DNA from: an uncultured Acidobacteriota bacterium
Lineage (GTDB): Bacteria > Acidobacteriota > UBA6911 > RPQK01 > JAJDTT01
Reading direction: 5' to 3'
DNA length: 64,000 bases
NCBI GenBank assembly: GCA_951812665.1
Contig: CATOST010000013.1
Coordinates: forward strand, 56,448 to 120,447
The notes beneath the pieces were generated by a model that saw only the letters and a list, made by a program, of their open reading frames with translations, had not been told where the DNA came from and made no database searches. Positions within the stretch are counted from its first letter, which is position 1. Each line of letters begins with the position of its first letter. The position numbers and the translations under genes are program-made. This document shows, in pieces, positions 8,261 to 18,665 of this stretch.

Positions 8261-9374
8261 TCAGTCGTTTCGGCCGTCGCAATTTCGCCAGTTCCAGATA
8301 GAGCCGCTCGGTCTCATCCAGTTTACGATCCAGAGTGAAATACTCCGCGACCCGCCGGCGCCCGGCTTCCCTCATTCGGCGTCTCAACGAGGAGGACGAA
8401 AGCACCTTGGCCAGCGCCTCAGCCAACTTGTCCGGCCTTCCGGCGGGGACCAGCAGACCCGTACTCCCGTCCACCACCAGCTCCGGAATTCCGCCGACAC
8501 GAGTGGCCACGACGGGTAGCGGCCGGGCCATTGCAGCAAGTATGGCGGAGCTGAGCCCCTCCGACAGCGAGGCCAGACAGAAGATGTCGAATTCCCGCAT
8601 CATCGCGTCGCTGTCTTTTCGAAATCCGGTGAACAGGACCCGGTCCGCGACATCCAGTGCGCGGGCCCGCTCCTCCAGCATCTGCCTGCGCTCCCCGCCG
8701 CCGACAAACACGTAGGTCACGTCGGGAAACCTCTCCCGCAACCGGGCCGCGGCCTTCAGCACCGTCACGTGTCCCTTCTCCGGACTCAGATGGGCGACGA
8801 CACCCACGACAAGCCCTGGTCGCACCGGCAACACCGACGTGGAAGGGTGTCCGTCGATCGACCGCAGATCCACCCCTTCATAGATCACCGAGACCCGCTC
8901 CGGCCGTACGCCGTCCTGAACCAGCGTCCGCTGGATACTTCCGGAGACGGTGACGACCCGGTCGAGGAGCCGGTTGTACTTGATGCGGCTGAACCGGGAG
9001 CGCAGCGGAAAGTTGACTCGGCGGGAAGCGACCAGAATGGGAACTCCGGAGATCCAAGCCGCCAGTCTGCCCGCCAGCACCGGGCGGGGCGTATTGTAGT
9101 GGAGCACGTCCACCCTGCCGGACCCCATAATCCGTGCCAGGCTCCAGGCTGCCGCAAGACTCAGTTCACTCCGTTGGGTGAAGCCGTGGGTCGTGATGCC
9201 CACCTCCTGAGCCCGGATTGCCAGCGGGCTCCGGGCCGGCGCCGCCAACTCCACGCCGTAGCCCCGTTGCCGGATTCCCGCCATCAGACTGAAGAGCTGC
9301 TCCTGGCCTCCCCGCCAGAAGCTATCGGTATCCACGTAGAGGATCCTCAATGGACGCTTCACGCTATCCGTCAC
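8256..9374 (-). CDS. Glycosyltransferase, GT4-like (GT-B fold)
   Basis: Retaining GT-B glycosyltransferase, probably adding a sugar to a surface glycan or lipid-linked intermediate at the cytoplasmic face. An N-terminal acceptor domain begins RPLRILYVDTDSFWRGGQEQ, with the glycine-rich GGQEQ loop typical of GT4 enzymes. The C-terminal donor-binding half contains VGVVAHLSPEKGH and the E-x7-E region (FCLASLSEGLSSAILAAMA). I chose GTG at 9374 because the open frame further upstream (to 9488) translates repeat R3 (9399-9562) rather than conserved protein. The stop lies inside a small repeat copy. Acceptor and donor cannot be told from sequence. It belongs with the two GT2 genes upstream. Confidence 0.82.
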   Translation of the reverse strand: MTDSVKRPLRILYVDTDSFWRGGQEQLFSLMAGIRQRGYGVELAAPARSPLAIRAQEVGITTHGFTQRSELSLAAAWSLARIMGSGRVDVLHYNTPRPVLAGRLAAWISGVPILVASRRVNFPLRSRFSRIKYNRLLDRVVTVSGSIQRTLVQDGVRPERVSVIYEGVDLRSIDGHPSTSVLPVRPGLVVGVVAHLSPEKGHVTVLKAAARLRERFPDVTYVFVGGGERRQMLEERARALDVADRVLFTGFRKDSDAMMREFDIFCLASLSEGLSSAILAAMARPLPVVATRVGGIPELVVDGSTGLLVPAGRPDKLAEALAKVLSSSSLRRRMREAGRRRVAEYFTLDRKLDETERLYLELAKLRRPKRLS

Positions 9375-9398
9375 CCGCCCATTTCGGATCTCCCGAGG

Positions 9399-9562
9399 CC
9401 AGGAGTCTGCGCAGTAGAAATGATGGTAGCGAGAAAGTGGGGAATCGAGGCCGGATTTTCTCGATATGGAGGTGCATAGTGATTCCATTCGCCGAGAAAT
9501 CGAGGAAATATGGACCGATTCTACCGCTTTCGCAGTCGGTCAATTTTTGCCGCGCAGGCTCC
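9399..9562 (-). repeat. R3 palindromic repeat, long copy
   Basis: The arm at 9399-9440 (read on the minus strand) matches 48859-48900 at 40 of 42 positions by eye. The arm at about 9521-9562 matches 48820-48858. In this copy the arms are separated by about 80 bases; in the copy at 48820 they abut, making a large hairpin. The distal arm encodes the last codons and stop of the adjacent GT2 gene. Confidence 0.75.
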
Positions 9563-10303
9563 TAGTTCCCACAGCTTGAGATACTTGAAGAAAGTGGACA
9601 CGGCCGAGAGAGCCGACACGGCCAGCCCGGGAACGCCATCCTGAAAACCCCGGTGAAGGACGTAATTGCGCAGGAATACCAGAGGGGGATACAACCACAG
9701 TTTCACCGGTCCGGCCCGGACGCCCGAATCGAAATAGTCGGCCGCCGCCAAGTTGGTGAACCGCTCCAACTGTTGCAGATACTCGCTCAGGGAAGCGTAG
9801 GTGTAGTGGTGCAGATCCCCCGGAAGACGGCCGGTGGGCCCTTTGACCCGGAAGGACTCGTGCACCCGTCCTCCCTCCCACTGTCCCGCGGACCGGCGAA
9901 AGAGTCTCATCTGCCAATCGGGATACCAGGTCGTGTGCTCGATCCATCTCCCCAGGAAGAAGGTCTTGCGGCAGAGGTAATATCCGTCGATTCCGTCATC
10001 CTTCCCGGACTTCCAGCGGTGCACTTCCGCCTGCAGCTCCGGACTCAGAACTTCGTCCGCGTCCAGGCTCAGGACCCAGTCGAAGGAAGCCTGGTGCATC
10101 GCAAACTGCTTCTGGTCGCGGTATCCGGGCCACCTGCGTTGGAGAAATCGATCCGTATAACGGCGGCAGATGGCTTCCGTCCCATCTGAGCTGTAGGAGT
10201 CCACCACCACGATCTCGTCGCTCACGGCCTGAAGGCTGCACAGGGCAGCATCGATCTTCTTCTCCTCGTTGTAGCTGATGACGACGCCGGAGAGCTTTTT
10301 CAA
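9521..10303 (-). CDS. GT2 glycosyltransferase, WaaE/KdtX-like
   Basis: Inverting GT-A glycosyltransferase of the family that includes lipopolysaccharide-core beta-glucosyltransferases. The N-terminal GVVISYNEEKKI, the DSYSSDGTEAI segment, and the metal-binding LSLDADEVLS are visible. A WYPDWQMRLFRR motif and HHYTYASLSEYL follow, as in WaaE-type enzymes. The C-terminus has a hydrophobic, membrane-associating helix set (VKLWLYPPLVFLRNYVLHRG). The last residues, GACAAKIDRLRKR, are encoded by repeat R3, and a nearly identical peptide can be read after the SDR gene at 48820. The original C-terminus may therefore have been altered or may be the source of the repeat. Confidence 0.82.
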   Translation of the reverse strand: MKKLSGVVISYNEEKKIDAALCSLQAVSDEIVVVDSYSSDGTEAICRRYTDRFLQRRWPGYRDQKQFAMHQASFDWVLSLDADEVLSPELQAEVHRWKSGKDDGIDGYYLCRKTFFLGRWIEHTTWYPDWQMRLFRRSAGQWEGGRVHESFRVKGPTGRLPGDLHHYTYASLSEYLQQLERFTNLAAADYFDSGVRAGPVKLWLYPPLVFLRNYVLHRGFQDGVPGLAVSALSAVSTFFKYLKLWELGACAAKIDRLRKR

Positions 10304-10369
10304 GAGACTCGCCCCATCCGGATCACTTGATGTTGAGCCGACAAATCCCCCGACATGGAGTTCAGATCC

Positions 10370-11464
10370 TCAGATCATACAACCGAACCGGCCGGGACGA
10401 GAGGAGTCGGCCTCGACGGCGGGAGCCTTTTCCAGACCCGGATGCTCCGCTCGGACCTGGCTGCTGCTCCGATACACCCGAATCGGGGCGGTCCGATAGA
10501 AAGAGCTCAGTATTCTGGAGATCTCCGCATCGGACCGCCGCGCCCGGTCCCGCTCCCATCGCCGCATCCGCCTCACCTTGGAAATCCGGGAGAGCGCCCC
10601 CAGGAAGGAACGGTAGAAGGTTCCGTCGAGCACCATGAACCGAGTCAGCAGGAGGCCTGCCAGTCCCACCAGGTGGCGAATCCAGTAGCCGCTGGAGTGG
10701 AGGTTGATCCAGTGGAAGAGGAGCCGATTCCGCACCGCTACGGTCTCGACTCTTCGAGGCCGGAATCGGCTGCCGATGGTGGCGCTGATCCGGTGATAGG
10801 CGACGCTGTTGGGTTCGTAGTGGATCTTCCACCCACGCTTCCATCCGCGGTAGGAAAGGTCGACGTCCTCCCAATGGAAGGGGGCGAGGAGGGTGTTGAA
10901 CCCTCCCAACTCCCGGAGTTTCCGGCGGTCGTAGGTGGCGAACCCGCCGACCGCATAGGCCGATAGCCATCGGCGTTCCTGAATTTCCGCGCCGGCGCTG
11001 TCCGGGTCCACGTCATAATTCAGATAGACGCTCCAGAACCCTCGCCGGAAACGGCCGAACCGCCCTCCTGCCGTGAACTCGTCTCCGTCCCAGGAGAAGA
11101 CCCGAGCCGTGACCGCCAGCACCTCCGGGTCCTGAAAATGCGGGGCTTGGTACAACAGGTAATCGGGCTCCACCTTCACGTCGTTGTTCAAGAGTGCCAC
11201 CAGCGGATACCCGGCGTGCTCGAATCCGAGGTTGCAGGTCGGGGCGAATCCCCGATTCGAGGGGGACTCGATCAGCCGGACCCGCGGAAACTCGGCGCTC
11301 AGGACTTCCCGGGTCTCGTCTTCACTGCCGTCGTCAACCACCAGGATCTCGGTCCGGCAATGGCTCTCGCGACGGTAGAATTCGGCAGCCGCGCAGACCG
11401 AGGGCAGAGTCTCCCGCAACAAGGCGAGTCCGTTCCAGGTCGGGATGACGATGCTCACGTCCAT
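10370..11464 (-). CDS. GT2 glycosyltransferase, rhamnosyltransferase-like
   Basis: GT-A family 2 enzyme. Starts MDVSIVIPTWNGLALLRETL, then VVDDGSEDETREVL and the LNNDVKVEPDYL segment typical of the WbbL-like group, which often transfers rhamnose from dTDP-rhamnose. RWLSAYAVGGFATYDRRKL and FHWEDVDLSYRGWKRGW are the acceptor-side motifs of that group. A hydrophobic helix near residues 245-275 (HLVGLAGLLLTRFMVL) may associate with the membrane. The C-terminal 40 residues are low-complexity. The presence of rmlAB nearby is consistent with a dTDP-sugar donor, but substrate is inference. It follows gpmI on the same strand with a 14-base gap. Confidence 0.82.
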   Translation of the reverse strand: MDVSIVIPTWNGLALLRETLPSVCAAAEFYRRESHCRTEILVVDDGSEDETREVLSAEFPRVRLIESPSNRGFAPTCNLGFEHAGYPLVALLNNDVKVEPDYLLYQAPHFQDPEVLAVTARVFSWDGDEFTAGGRFGRFRRGFWSVYLNYDVDPDSAGAEIQERRWLSAYAVGGFATYDRRKLRELGGFNTLLAPFHWEDVDLSYRGWKRGWKIHYEPNSVAYHRISATIGSRFRPRRVETVAVRNRLLFHWINLHSSGYWIRHLVGLAGLLLTRFMVLDGTFYRSFLGALSRISKVRRMRRWERDRARRSDAEISRILSSFYRTAPIRVYRSSSQVRAEHPGLEKAPAVEADSSRPGRFGCMI

Positions 11465-11478
11465 GGGCAGACTCTAGA

Positions 11479-13014
11479 CTAGATCAACAGGGATCTGCCG
11501 GTCATTTCCTCCGGCTGCGGCAAGTCCAGATATTGCAGCAGCGTGGGGGCCACATCCTCCAGAGCTCCCCCCGACCTCAACCCCGGGCGGTTTAGAGGAT
11601 CGACCAGAATGAACGGCACCGGGTGACTGGTGTGCGCCGTATGAGGCTGACCCGTCTTCGCGTCCACCATCAACTCGGCATTTCCATGGTCTGCCGTGAC
11701 CGCCATGATGCCCCCGGTCTTCCGGATCTTTCGGTAGATTCGGCCCAGGCAGGAGTCCACGGCCTCCACCGCCTGGACGGTGGCCGCCAGGTCTCCCGTG
11801 TGTCCCACCATGTCGGCGTTGGCAAAATTGACCAACATGGTCGGAAAGACGCCGCGGTCCAACTCGTAGAGCAACCGGTCCGTGATCTCGGCGGCACTCA
11901 TCCAGGGTTGGAGATCGTACGTGGCCACCTTCGGAGACGGGATCAGAACCCTGGTCTCGCCTTCCGGAGGGTCCTCTGCTCCCCCGTTGAAGAAATAGGT
12001 GACGTGGGCGTACTTTTCCGTCTCCGCCAGCCGCAGATTGGCAACGCCATGGGAACTCAAGAGCTTGGCCAGCGTGTGCCGAACGGGAACGTAAGGGAAG
12101 GCCGCCGGCAGCGCCCAGTCGAGCCGATACCGGGTCATGGTGAGAAAGTGAGTCATGGGCCCCCGGTTCCGGGGAAAGGCCCGGAAATCGACTCCCGTCA
12201 GGGAATGTGTGAGTTGGCGAGCCCGGTCGGCACGGAAGTTGAAGAAAATGGCCGCATCATCGGGATCGATCGGCCCCACCGGACGGCCGAGGGAATCCAC
12301 AATCGAAAATGGGTCCACGAACTCATCGTAGACCCCGTTTCCATACGACGACTCCACACCCTGAATCGGATTCCGCCAGCCTCGTCCTCCTCGACCCTCG
12401 ACCATACAGCGGTAGGCCTTCTCCACCCGGTCCCAACGGTTGTCGCGATCCATGGCGTAATAGCGGCCGCCGACTGTAGCCAATCCTCCCGTTCCCAGTT
12501 TCCTGGTTGCTTCCTGCAGCTGCTCCAGAAATTGCACTCCACCGGTGGGACTCGCGTCCCTCCCATCCAGGATTGCGTGGATCCACACCTTCTCGACATG
12601 CTCGTTCCGGGCCAGCCGCAGCAACGCCAGCAGGTGGCGGATGTGGCTGTGCACCCCACCGTCGGAAACCAGCCCGATCAGGTGAAGCACGGTGTGGCGA
12701 GCCTTTTCCATAACCGATCGCAGGCTCGAGTTGCCGTCGAACCGCCCGGTTTCTATGGCTTGATCGATTCGGGTCAGATCCTGGGGCACGGCCCGTCCGG
12801 CCCCCAGGTTCAAATGGCCGACCTCGCTGTTGCCCATCTGGCCCCGGGGCAGGCCGACACGTCCGCCACTGGCCGCCAAGCGGGTCCAGGCGAAGCGCGA
12901 GTAGAGACTCTCCATGGTGGGGAGTCGGGCCTGGGCGATGGCATTCCCTTCCCGACCTTCTCGCAATCCCCAACCATCCAGGACGGCCAGCAGGACCACG
13001 GGGGGTGTCGACAT
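11479..13014 (-). CDS. gpmI: 2,3-bisphosphoglycerate-independent phosphoglycerate mutase
   Basis: Interconverts 3- and 2-phosphoglycerate in glycolysis using two Mn ions and a phosphoserine intermediate. The N-terminal LLAVLDGWGLRE carries a metal Asp, MGNSEVGHLNLGAGR contains the catalytic Ser, and the C-terminal half shows the alkaline-phosphatase-like metal motifs (NFANADMVGHTGD, then TADHGNAELM). The product is 511 residues, normal for the family. It lies 40 bases downstream of eno, so two consecutive glycolytic steps are encoded together. Confidence 0.96.
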   Translation of the reverse strand: MSTPPVVLLAVLDGWGLREGREGNAIAQARLPTMESLYSRFAWTRLAASGGRVGLPRGQMGNSEVGHLNLGAGRAVPQDLTRIDQAIETGRFDGNSSLRSVMEKARHTVLHLIGLVSDGGVHSHIRHLLALLRLARNEHVEKVWIHAILDGRDASPTGGVQFLEQLQEATRKLGTGGLATVGGRYYAMDRDNRWDRVEKAYRCMVEGRGGRGWRNPIQGVESSYGNGVYDEFVDPFSIVDSLGRPVGPIDPDDAAIFFNFRADRARQLTHSLTGVDFRAFPRNRGPMTHFLTMTRYRLDWALPAAFPYVPVRHTLAKLLSSHGVANLRLAETEKYAHVTYFFNGGAEDPPEGETRVLIPSPKVATYDLQPWMSAAEITDRLLYELDRGVFPTMLVNFANADMVGHTGDLAATVQAVEAVDSCLGRIYRKIRKTGGIMAVTADHGNAELMVDAKTGQPHTAHTSHPVPFILVDPLNRPGLRSGGALEDVAPTLLQYLDLPQPEEMTGRSLLI

Positions 13015-13054
13015 GATTCAGCGCGGCAATAACAGGTTCAAACAGTGGTTCTGG

Positions 13055-14365
<1,311 letters not shown>

Positions 14366-14388
14366 TCACACGAAACGGGCAGGGGAGG

Positions 14389-15366
14389 TTATCTTCGCTC
14401 CTTCTGCCTTCGAATTCGTTCCTGGACCCGCTCGATGCTCGCCTGGACCTCACCATCCTGCCTGAGGCCGTGAGCTTTCTTGTAGTGTTCCAGCGCCTCC
14501 GAATACTGGTCATTCATTTCTTGGATGTAACCGAGCCGGTGGTATGTCTCCCAGCGATCCGGGGCGATGTCCTTGCTCTTCAAAAAGGCTTCCTGCGCCG
14601 CCAGAAGGTGTTCGGAGAAGAGATGAGCGATCCCCAGATTGAACCAGGCATCCCCGTCTTCCGGTTGTTCCTTCAGATATTCGCCCAAGATGGTGATCGC
14701 GTCCGAATAGTTCCCTTGTTCAAGGGACGCAACGCCTCGATAATAGACGATACGCGAGAGGTGGTTCCGGGCTTCGGCGGAGTTTGGATTCAGCCCGACG
14801 GCCTGTTTCAAGAATCCCTCGGCCAGTGCGTAGCTCTTCTCCCTGTAATGGGCCAATCCGAGCTGGAGCACGTCGTCAAACTGGCCTCTGCGGATCGAGA
14901 CGGCCCGCTCCAGATCCGAGATGGCCCGGTCATACATGGCCAGATTGAAGTAGGCACTTCCTCGCGTGTGGTGCAGTTGGTAGCGGTCCGCAGGCGACTT
15001 GGCGTACGCCTCCGCTTTTTCAAGCGCCGCTACGGCTTCCTGAAAATGACCCGTGTTGTAGTAGGCGATCCCCAGACCCTGATGCGAGGCATAGACGTCG
15101 TCTTTGAGTTCCAACGCCTTCTTGAATGACTCGATGGCCTTTTCCGCCCGATCGGTCTTCAGGTAAGAGATCCCGAGAATCCGGTGACCACTTTCATAGC
15201 CGGAGTGTTCCTCGACAATCGCCTCGAACTCTGCGATGGCTTTGTCGTACTGCCCCTGCTTGAAGAAGGAGATCCCCTTCCCGAAGTCCCCCTGCCCCCA
15301 GAGCAGAGGAGTGCCGAGCAGCAGTGCCAGCACTCCGATTCGGCAATGGCGACATCCGGGCGGCAT
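14389..15366 (-). CDS. Exported TPR-repeat protein of the ExbBD cluster
   Basis: ATG at 15366 (GGGGTGACC just upstream) gives a basic start and a hydrophobic signal segment (RIGVLALLLGTPLLWGQ), so the product is probably periplasmic. At least seven TPR-like units follow, for example GISFFKQGQYDKAIAEFEAI, GIAYYNTGHFQEAVAALEKA and NLGIAHLFSEHLLAAQEAFL, and the end is an Arg/Glu-rich helix. It begins 20 bases after the second exbD, so it is likely part of that operon and may scaffold the energy-transducing complex. No TonB gene is nearby. The exact partner is unknown. Confidence 0.78.
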   Translation of the reverse strand: MPPGCRHCRIGVLALLLGTPLLWGQGDFGKGISFFKQGQYDKAIAEFEAIVEEHSGYESGHRILGISYLKTDRAEKAIESFKKALELKDDVYASHQGLGIAYYNTGHFQEAVAALEKAEAYAKSPADRYQLHHTRGSAYFNLAMYDRAISDLERAVSIRRGQFDDVLQLGLAHYREKSYALAEGFLKQAVGLNPNSAEARNHLSRIVYYRGVASLEQGNYSDAITILGEYLKEQPEDGDAWFNLGIAHLFSEHLLAAQEAFLKSKDIAPDRWETYHRLGYIQEMNDQYSEALEHYKKAHGLRQDGEVQASIERVQERIRRQKERR

Positions 15367-15385
15367 GGTCACCCCTTCATCGGAA

Positions 15386-15823
15386 TCACTCGAAAATACC
15401 GAACGCCTTCCAGCGCTCGACTTCCGACTCCGTAGGAACCGAGATGTTCTTGACCTCAAGTTGCCTCAAGAGGTCGAACACTTCGATCATGACCCGATAC
15501 GGAACCTGTCCCTGCGTCTGAATGATCACGGGTTTGCTGGGATTCTGCCCCATCTTCGCTTCCACATAGCCGGCCATCGAATCCAGTGACATGGGAGTCT
15601 TGTCCACCAGATATTGCTGTTCACCCGTGATCTTTATGTGGACGGCTTCCTCGGGCTGGACGTCCAACCGGGTCGGATCCTCCTTGGGGAAAGCGAACTG
15701 AAGCCCCCGGTTGGAAGTAAAGACCGCCGTCAACATGAAGAAGATGATCAACAGAAAGGCGATGTCGGCCATGGAGGAGGTGGGGATCTCGGGGCTCCGC
15801 TGGAGGCGGCTTCGGAACTTCAT
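15386..15823 (-). CDS. exbD: ExbD/TolR-family protein (second copy)
   Basis: Proton-channel partner of ExbB. A cytoplasmic start with EIPTSSMADIAFLLIIFFML gives the single transmembrane helix containing the conserved proton-carrying Asp (MADIAF), followed by a periplasmic ExbD domain to residue 145. It directly abuts the first exbD: the TGA is followed immediately by this ATG. The periplasmic half differs from the first copy (here QPEEAVHIKITGEQQYLVD), so the two probably form a heteromeric or alternative assembly rather than being a recent duplication. Confidence 0.9.
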   Translation of the reverse strand: MKFRSRLQRSPEIPTSSMADIAFLLIIFFMLTAVFTSNRGLQFAFPKEDPTRLDVQPEEAVHIKITGEQQYLVDKTPMSLDSMAGYVEAKMGQNPSKPVIIQTQGQVPYRVMIEVFDLLRQLEVKNISVPTESEVERWKAFGIFE

Positions 15824-16258
15824 TCAACCCGACTCCTTTGGCCTTCGCTCCGTGAGCAGGCCGATCCGGCGCGCGCCATTGCTCCGCAATTGTTCCAAGA
15901 CGCCGTCCACCAATCGATATTGGACATTTCTGTCCGCCTTGATCAGAAACTCCTTCCCCGGAATCACGGCTACCAGGGTTTTCACCAATTGACCCAACTC
16001 GGCGATATTCGCCAGCGGGAACGCCGGCACCTCACCATCGGTGAAGCTGACCACGCCCTGGGATGAGATCGCAACGATGGCTGCATCCTTGGACACTTCC
16101 GTCCGAATCTCCGACTGGGGCAAGCTCACCGAAGTCCGTTCCGGAGAAAAGGAAGTCGTCAACATGAAGAAAATAATGAGCAGAAAGGCGATATCCGCCA
16201 TGGATGCCGTCGGAATCCGGGGAACCATGGATACGGATGCTTCCCGTCTCAGCTTCAT
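15824..16258 (-). CDS. exbD: ExbD/TolR-family protein (first copy)
   Basis: Same architecture as its neighbour: basic cytoplasmic tail, then RIPTASMADIAFLLIIFFML with the conserved membrane Asp, and a periplasmic ExbD domain (IKADRNVQYRLVDGVLEQL near the end). The ATG overlaps the exbB stop by one base (TGATG), a coupling arrangement. Two exbD genes after one exbB is common in Acidobacteria and Bacteroidetes TonB systems and supplies energy to outer-membrane receptors such as those at 21833 and 57920. Confidence 0.9.
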   Translation of the reverse strand: MKLRREASVSMVPRIPTASMADIAFLLIIFFMLTTSFSPERTSVSLPQSEIRTEVSKDAAIVAISSQGVVSFTDGEVPAFPLANIAELGQLVKTLVAVIPGKEFLIKADRNVQYRLVDGVLEQLRSNGARRIGLLTERRPKESG

Positions 16259-16938
16259 CAGGAATCACTCGGGGCCGCTTCCGTCAACCGGTCTCTTCCC
16301 CCCTGCCTTTCCTCCAACTCGTTGAACGTCTCCAGCAGCATGGACGAACTGGTTTCCATGTCCAGACCCAGGATTGAGACCCGGTTGCTGAAGTAGTTGA
16401 ATGCGGCTTGGACCGGGAGGGCGACGATGAGGCCCGTCGCCGTGGTCACCAGGGCCTCGGCGATGCCTCCTGCCACCGCCTGCGGGTTTCCAAGGCCGAC
16501 CTCCGCCAAGGCCTCAAATGACGCGATCATACCGGTGACGGTTCCCAGGAATCCGAACAACGGAGCAATGTTGGCCACCGTTCCCAGGATCCAGAGCCCC
16601 TTTTCCAGATTGGAAACCTCGTGAAGAGCCACGCTTTCCATTGCCTTCTCGATCTCGTAGTGCGGCTTTCCGTACCGGAGCAGCCCCGACTTCAAAGTGC
16701 TGGCGACGGGGTGAGTATAGGACTCGCAAACCTCCAGGGAGCGGCGAAGATCCCCGTCGAGCAAGGCCTGACGAACTGAGGAAAAAATGTCCGCCGTGGT
16801 TCCTTGAACCCGGTAGTACGTGATCATCCGTTCGATGATGAATATCAACGCGAGTATGGAACAGAGAAGGAGGGCGTACATCATGGGACCGCCCTGCTGG
16901 AAATAATTCCACAGGGTCCCCCCGATCGCTACTACCAC
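16258..16938 (-). CDS. exbB: MotA/TolQ/ExbB proton-channel protein
   Basis: Inner-membrane channel subunit that couples proton flow to TonB or Tol movement. Three hydrophobic segments are visible: about residues 18-38 (MMYALLLCSILALIFIIERM), 112-145 (ILGTVANIAPLFGFLGTVTG, the conserved ExbB core) and 155-180 (IAEALVTTATGLIVALPVQA). Length is 226 residues, normal. It heads the exbB-exbD-exbD-TPR row; a promoter must lie in the 338-base region upstream, although I could not pick one out. Confidence 0.92.
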   Translation of the reverse strand: MVVAIGGTLWNYFQQGGPMMYALLLCSILALIFIIERMITYYRVQGTTADIFSSVRQALLDGDLRRSLEVCESYTHPVASTLKSGLLRYGKPHYEIEKAMESVALHEVSNLEKGLWILGTVANIAPLFGFLGTVTGMIASFEALAEVGLGNPQAVAGGIAEALVTTATGLIVALPVQAAFNYFSNRVSILGLDMETSSSMLLETFNELEERQGGRDRLTEAAPSDS

Positions 16939-17276
16939 TGTCCTGTCCTCCTATGGTGCGACCAACAAACCAATGTGCTGAGTAAATTAGACTGCAAAAG
17001 TCGGTGGAAGTATCAAATCTGCCCAAAGAGTCTGGCATCCGACCCCATGGCACTCGTAAGGAAAAGTCATGATAGCCCCGCTTCGCCGGGCAAGTCAAAC
17101 CGGCCCGGAGGAGATCCCGGAGTCAGACTTCGCTGGGCGCGTCCTCGCTGGTCCTTGCCCTTTCAGCGCTCACCTGTTCCCTCAAAGCTGGTCCCTGGTA
17201 CGTTCTTCGGTCGCGAGCACGCCCCGATGGCGGAAATCCTGCGCGGTCATCGGAGAATAGTGCAGGTCTGAAGAGT
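16939..17276. other. Intergenic region with no visible gene
   Basis: This 338-base stretch separates the NtrC-type regulator from exbB. I see no conserved coding frame, RNA fold or repeat. It probably carries the exbB promoter on the minus strand and the 3' end of the regulator transcript. Confidence 0.5.
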
Positions 17277-18665
17277 TCAGGAGGGGATTCTGACCTGCAG
17301 GCGTTTCAATTTGGCATTGAGGGTGGTCGGTTTGACCTTGAGCAGACCGGCGGCCTTCCTCTGGTTCCAATTGGCCCGCTCCAGCGCCAGCAGAATCAGA
17401 TTTCGCTCAAACTCAAGCACCAGTTCCCTGAGGGAACCGTTCTGGGATTGCGCCGCGATTCCATCCGGCCGGCCCGAGGCCGAATCCAGGATTTCCTGGG
17501 GAAGCAGATCCGATCGGATGCTTCCGCTGGTCCCCGAAAGAACCACTGCACGTTCGATGGCGTTCTCCAGTTCCCTGACGTTTCCGGGCCAGTCGTAGTT
17601 CATCAAGACCCTGAGCGCCTCCTGGTCGATGGAATTCAACCTCTTTTCGTTCTCGCGGCTGAAGCGGGTCAGGAAATGGTGGGCCAGCAGAGGGATGTCA
17701 TCCTTCCGGTCGCGCAACGGCGCCACGTCCAGGGTGATGACCTTGAGACGGTAGTAGAGATCCTCTCGGAATCGGCCAGCCCCCACCGCCTGCTTCAGGT
17801 CCACGTTGGTGGCGGCCACGATTCTGACGTCGACCTTGATGCTCCGGATGCCACCCACGGGACGGAATTCCCTCTCCTGTAGAACCCGCAACAGCTTGGC
17901 CTGGGTCTGCACCGGGACGGTACCGATCTCGTCCAGGAAAAGGGTGCCCCCATGAGCGACTTCGAACAGTCCCTTCTTGGTGGCCGTGGCCCCGGTAAAT
18001 GCTCCCCTCACATGCCCGAAGAGCTCACTTTCCAAGAGCTCGGAGGGAATCGAGCCGCTGTTGACCGGGACGAAGGACCGGTCGCGCCGGGGACTCAGAT
18101 TGTGAATGGCCTTGGCGACCAATTCCTTCCCGGTACCGCTCTCTCCCGTGATCAGAACCGTGCTGCGGCCCGGACCCACCTGGGTAATGAGGTCCGTGAC
18201 CCGACGGATCGGCTCGCTCTTCCCGACGATGTTCTGGAAGTGACCCTGACGGTGGTGAAGACTGGACTTGAGCTGGCGATTCTCCAACTCGAGGCGGCGC
18301 TGTCGGATGCCGTTCTTGATGACCAGCAGCAACTCTTCGTTGCGAAACGGTTTGGTCACGAAGTCGAACGCTCCCAGCCGGGTTGCCTGCACCGCGTTTT
18401 CGATGGACGCATAGGCCGTGACCATGATGACGGCCAGGTCGGGATCCAGGTCGAGGATCTTCTCCAAGGTCTCGAGTCCGCCGATACCCGGAAGCATCAG
18501 GTCCAGGAGCACCAGGTCCACCGGCTCCCGTTGAATCAGCTCGAGCCCCTCCTCTCCCGAGGAAGCGAGGAGAACCCGGTGGCCGCCGCCGGCGACGACT
18601 CGCGAGAAGACCTCTCGCATGATCTCTTCGTCGTCGATGATCAGAACCGAAGCCCGGGATGTCAT
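17277..18665 (-). CDS. NtrC-family sigma-54-dependent response regulator
   Basis: Receiver domain at residues 5-120 with acidic pocket DDEE and phospho-acceptor Asp55 (LVLLDLMLPG). The AAA+ domain has Walker A GESGTGKE near residue 173, the sigma-54 contact loop GAFTGA, and [13 protein letters not shown] Fis-type helix-turn-helix lies at the end (NWNQRKAAGLLKVKPTTLNA). All modules needed to activate RNA polymerase with sigma-54 are intact. Its ATG overlaps the stop of the histidine kinase gene by four bases, so the two form a cognate pair. The target genes are unknown; exbB and the outer-membrane barrel are the nearest candidates. Confidence 0.93.
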   Translation of the reverse strand: MTSRASVLIIDDEEIMREVFSRVVAGGGHRVLLASSGEEGLELIQREPVDLVLLDLMLPGIGGLETLEKILDLDPDLAVIMVTAYASIENAVQATRLGAFDFVTKPFRNEELLLVIKNGIRQRRLELENRQLKSSLHHRQGHFQNIVGKSEPIRRVTDLITQVGPGRSTVLITGESGTGKELVAKAIHNLSPRRDRSFVPVNSGSIPSELLESELFGHVRGAFTGATATKKGLFEVAHGGTLFLDEIGTVPVQTQAKLLRVLQEREFRPVGGIRSIKVDVRIVAATNVDLKQAVGAGRFREDLYYRLKVITLDVAPLRDRKDDIPLLAHHFLTRFSRENEKRLNSIDQEALRVLMNYDWPGNVRELENAIERAVVLSGTSGSIRSDLLPQEILDSASGRPDGIAAQSQNGSLRELVLEFERNLILLALERANWNQRKAAGLLKVKPTTLNAKLKRLQVRIPS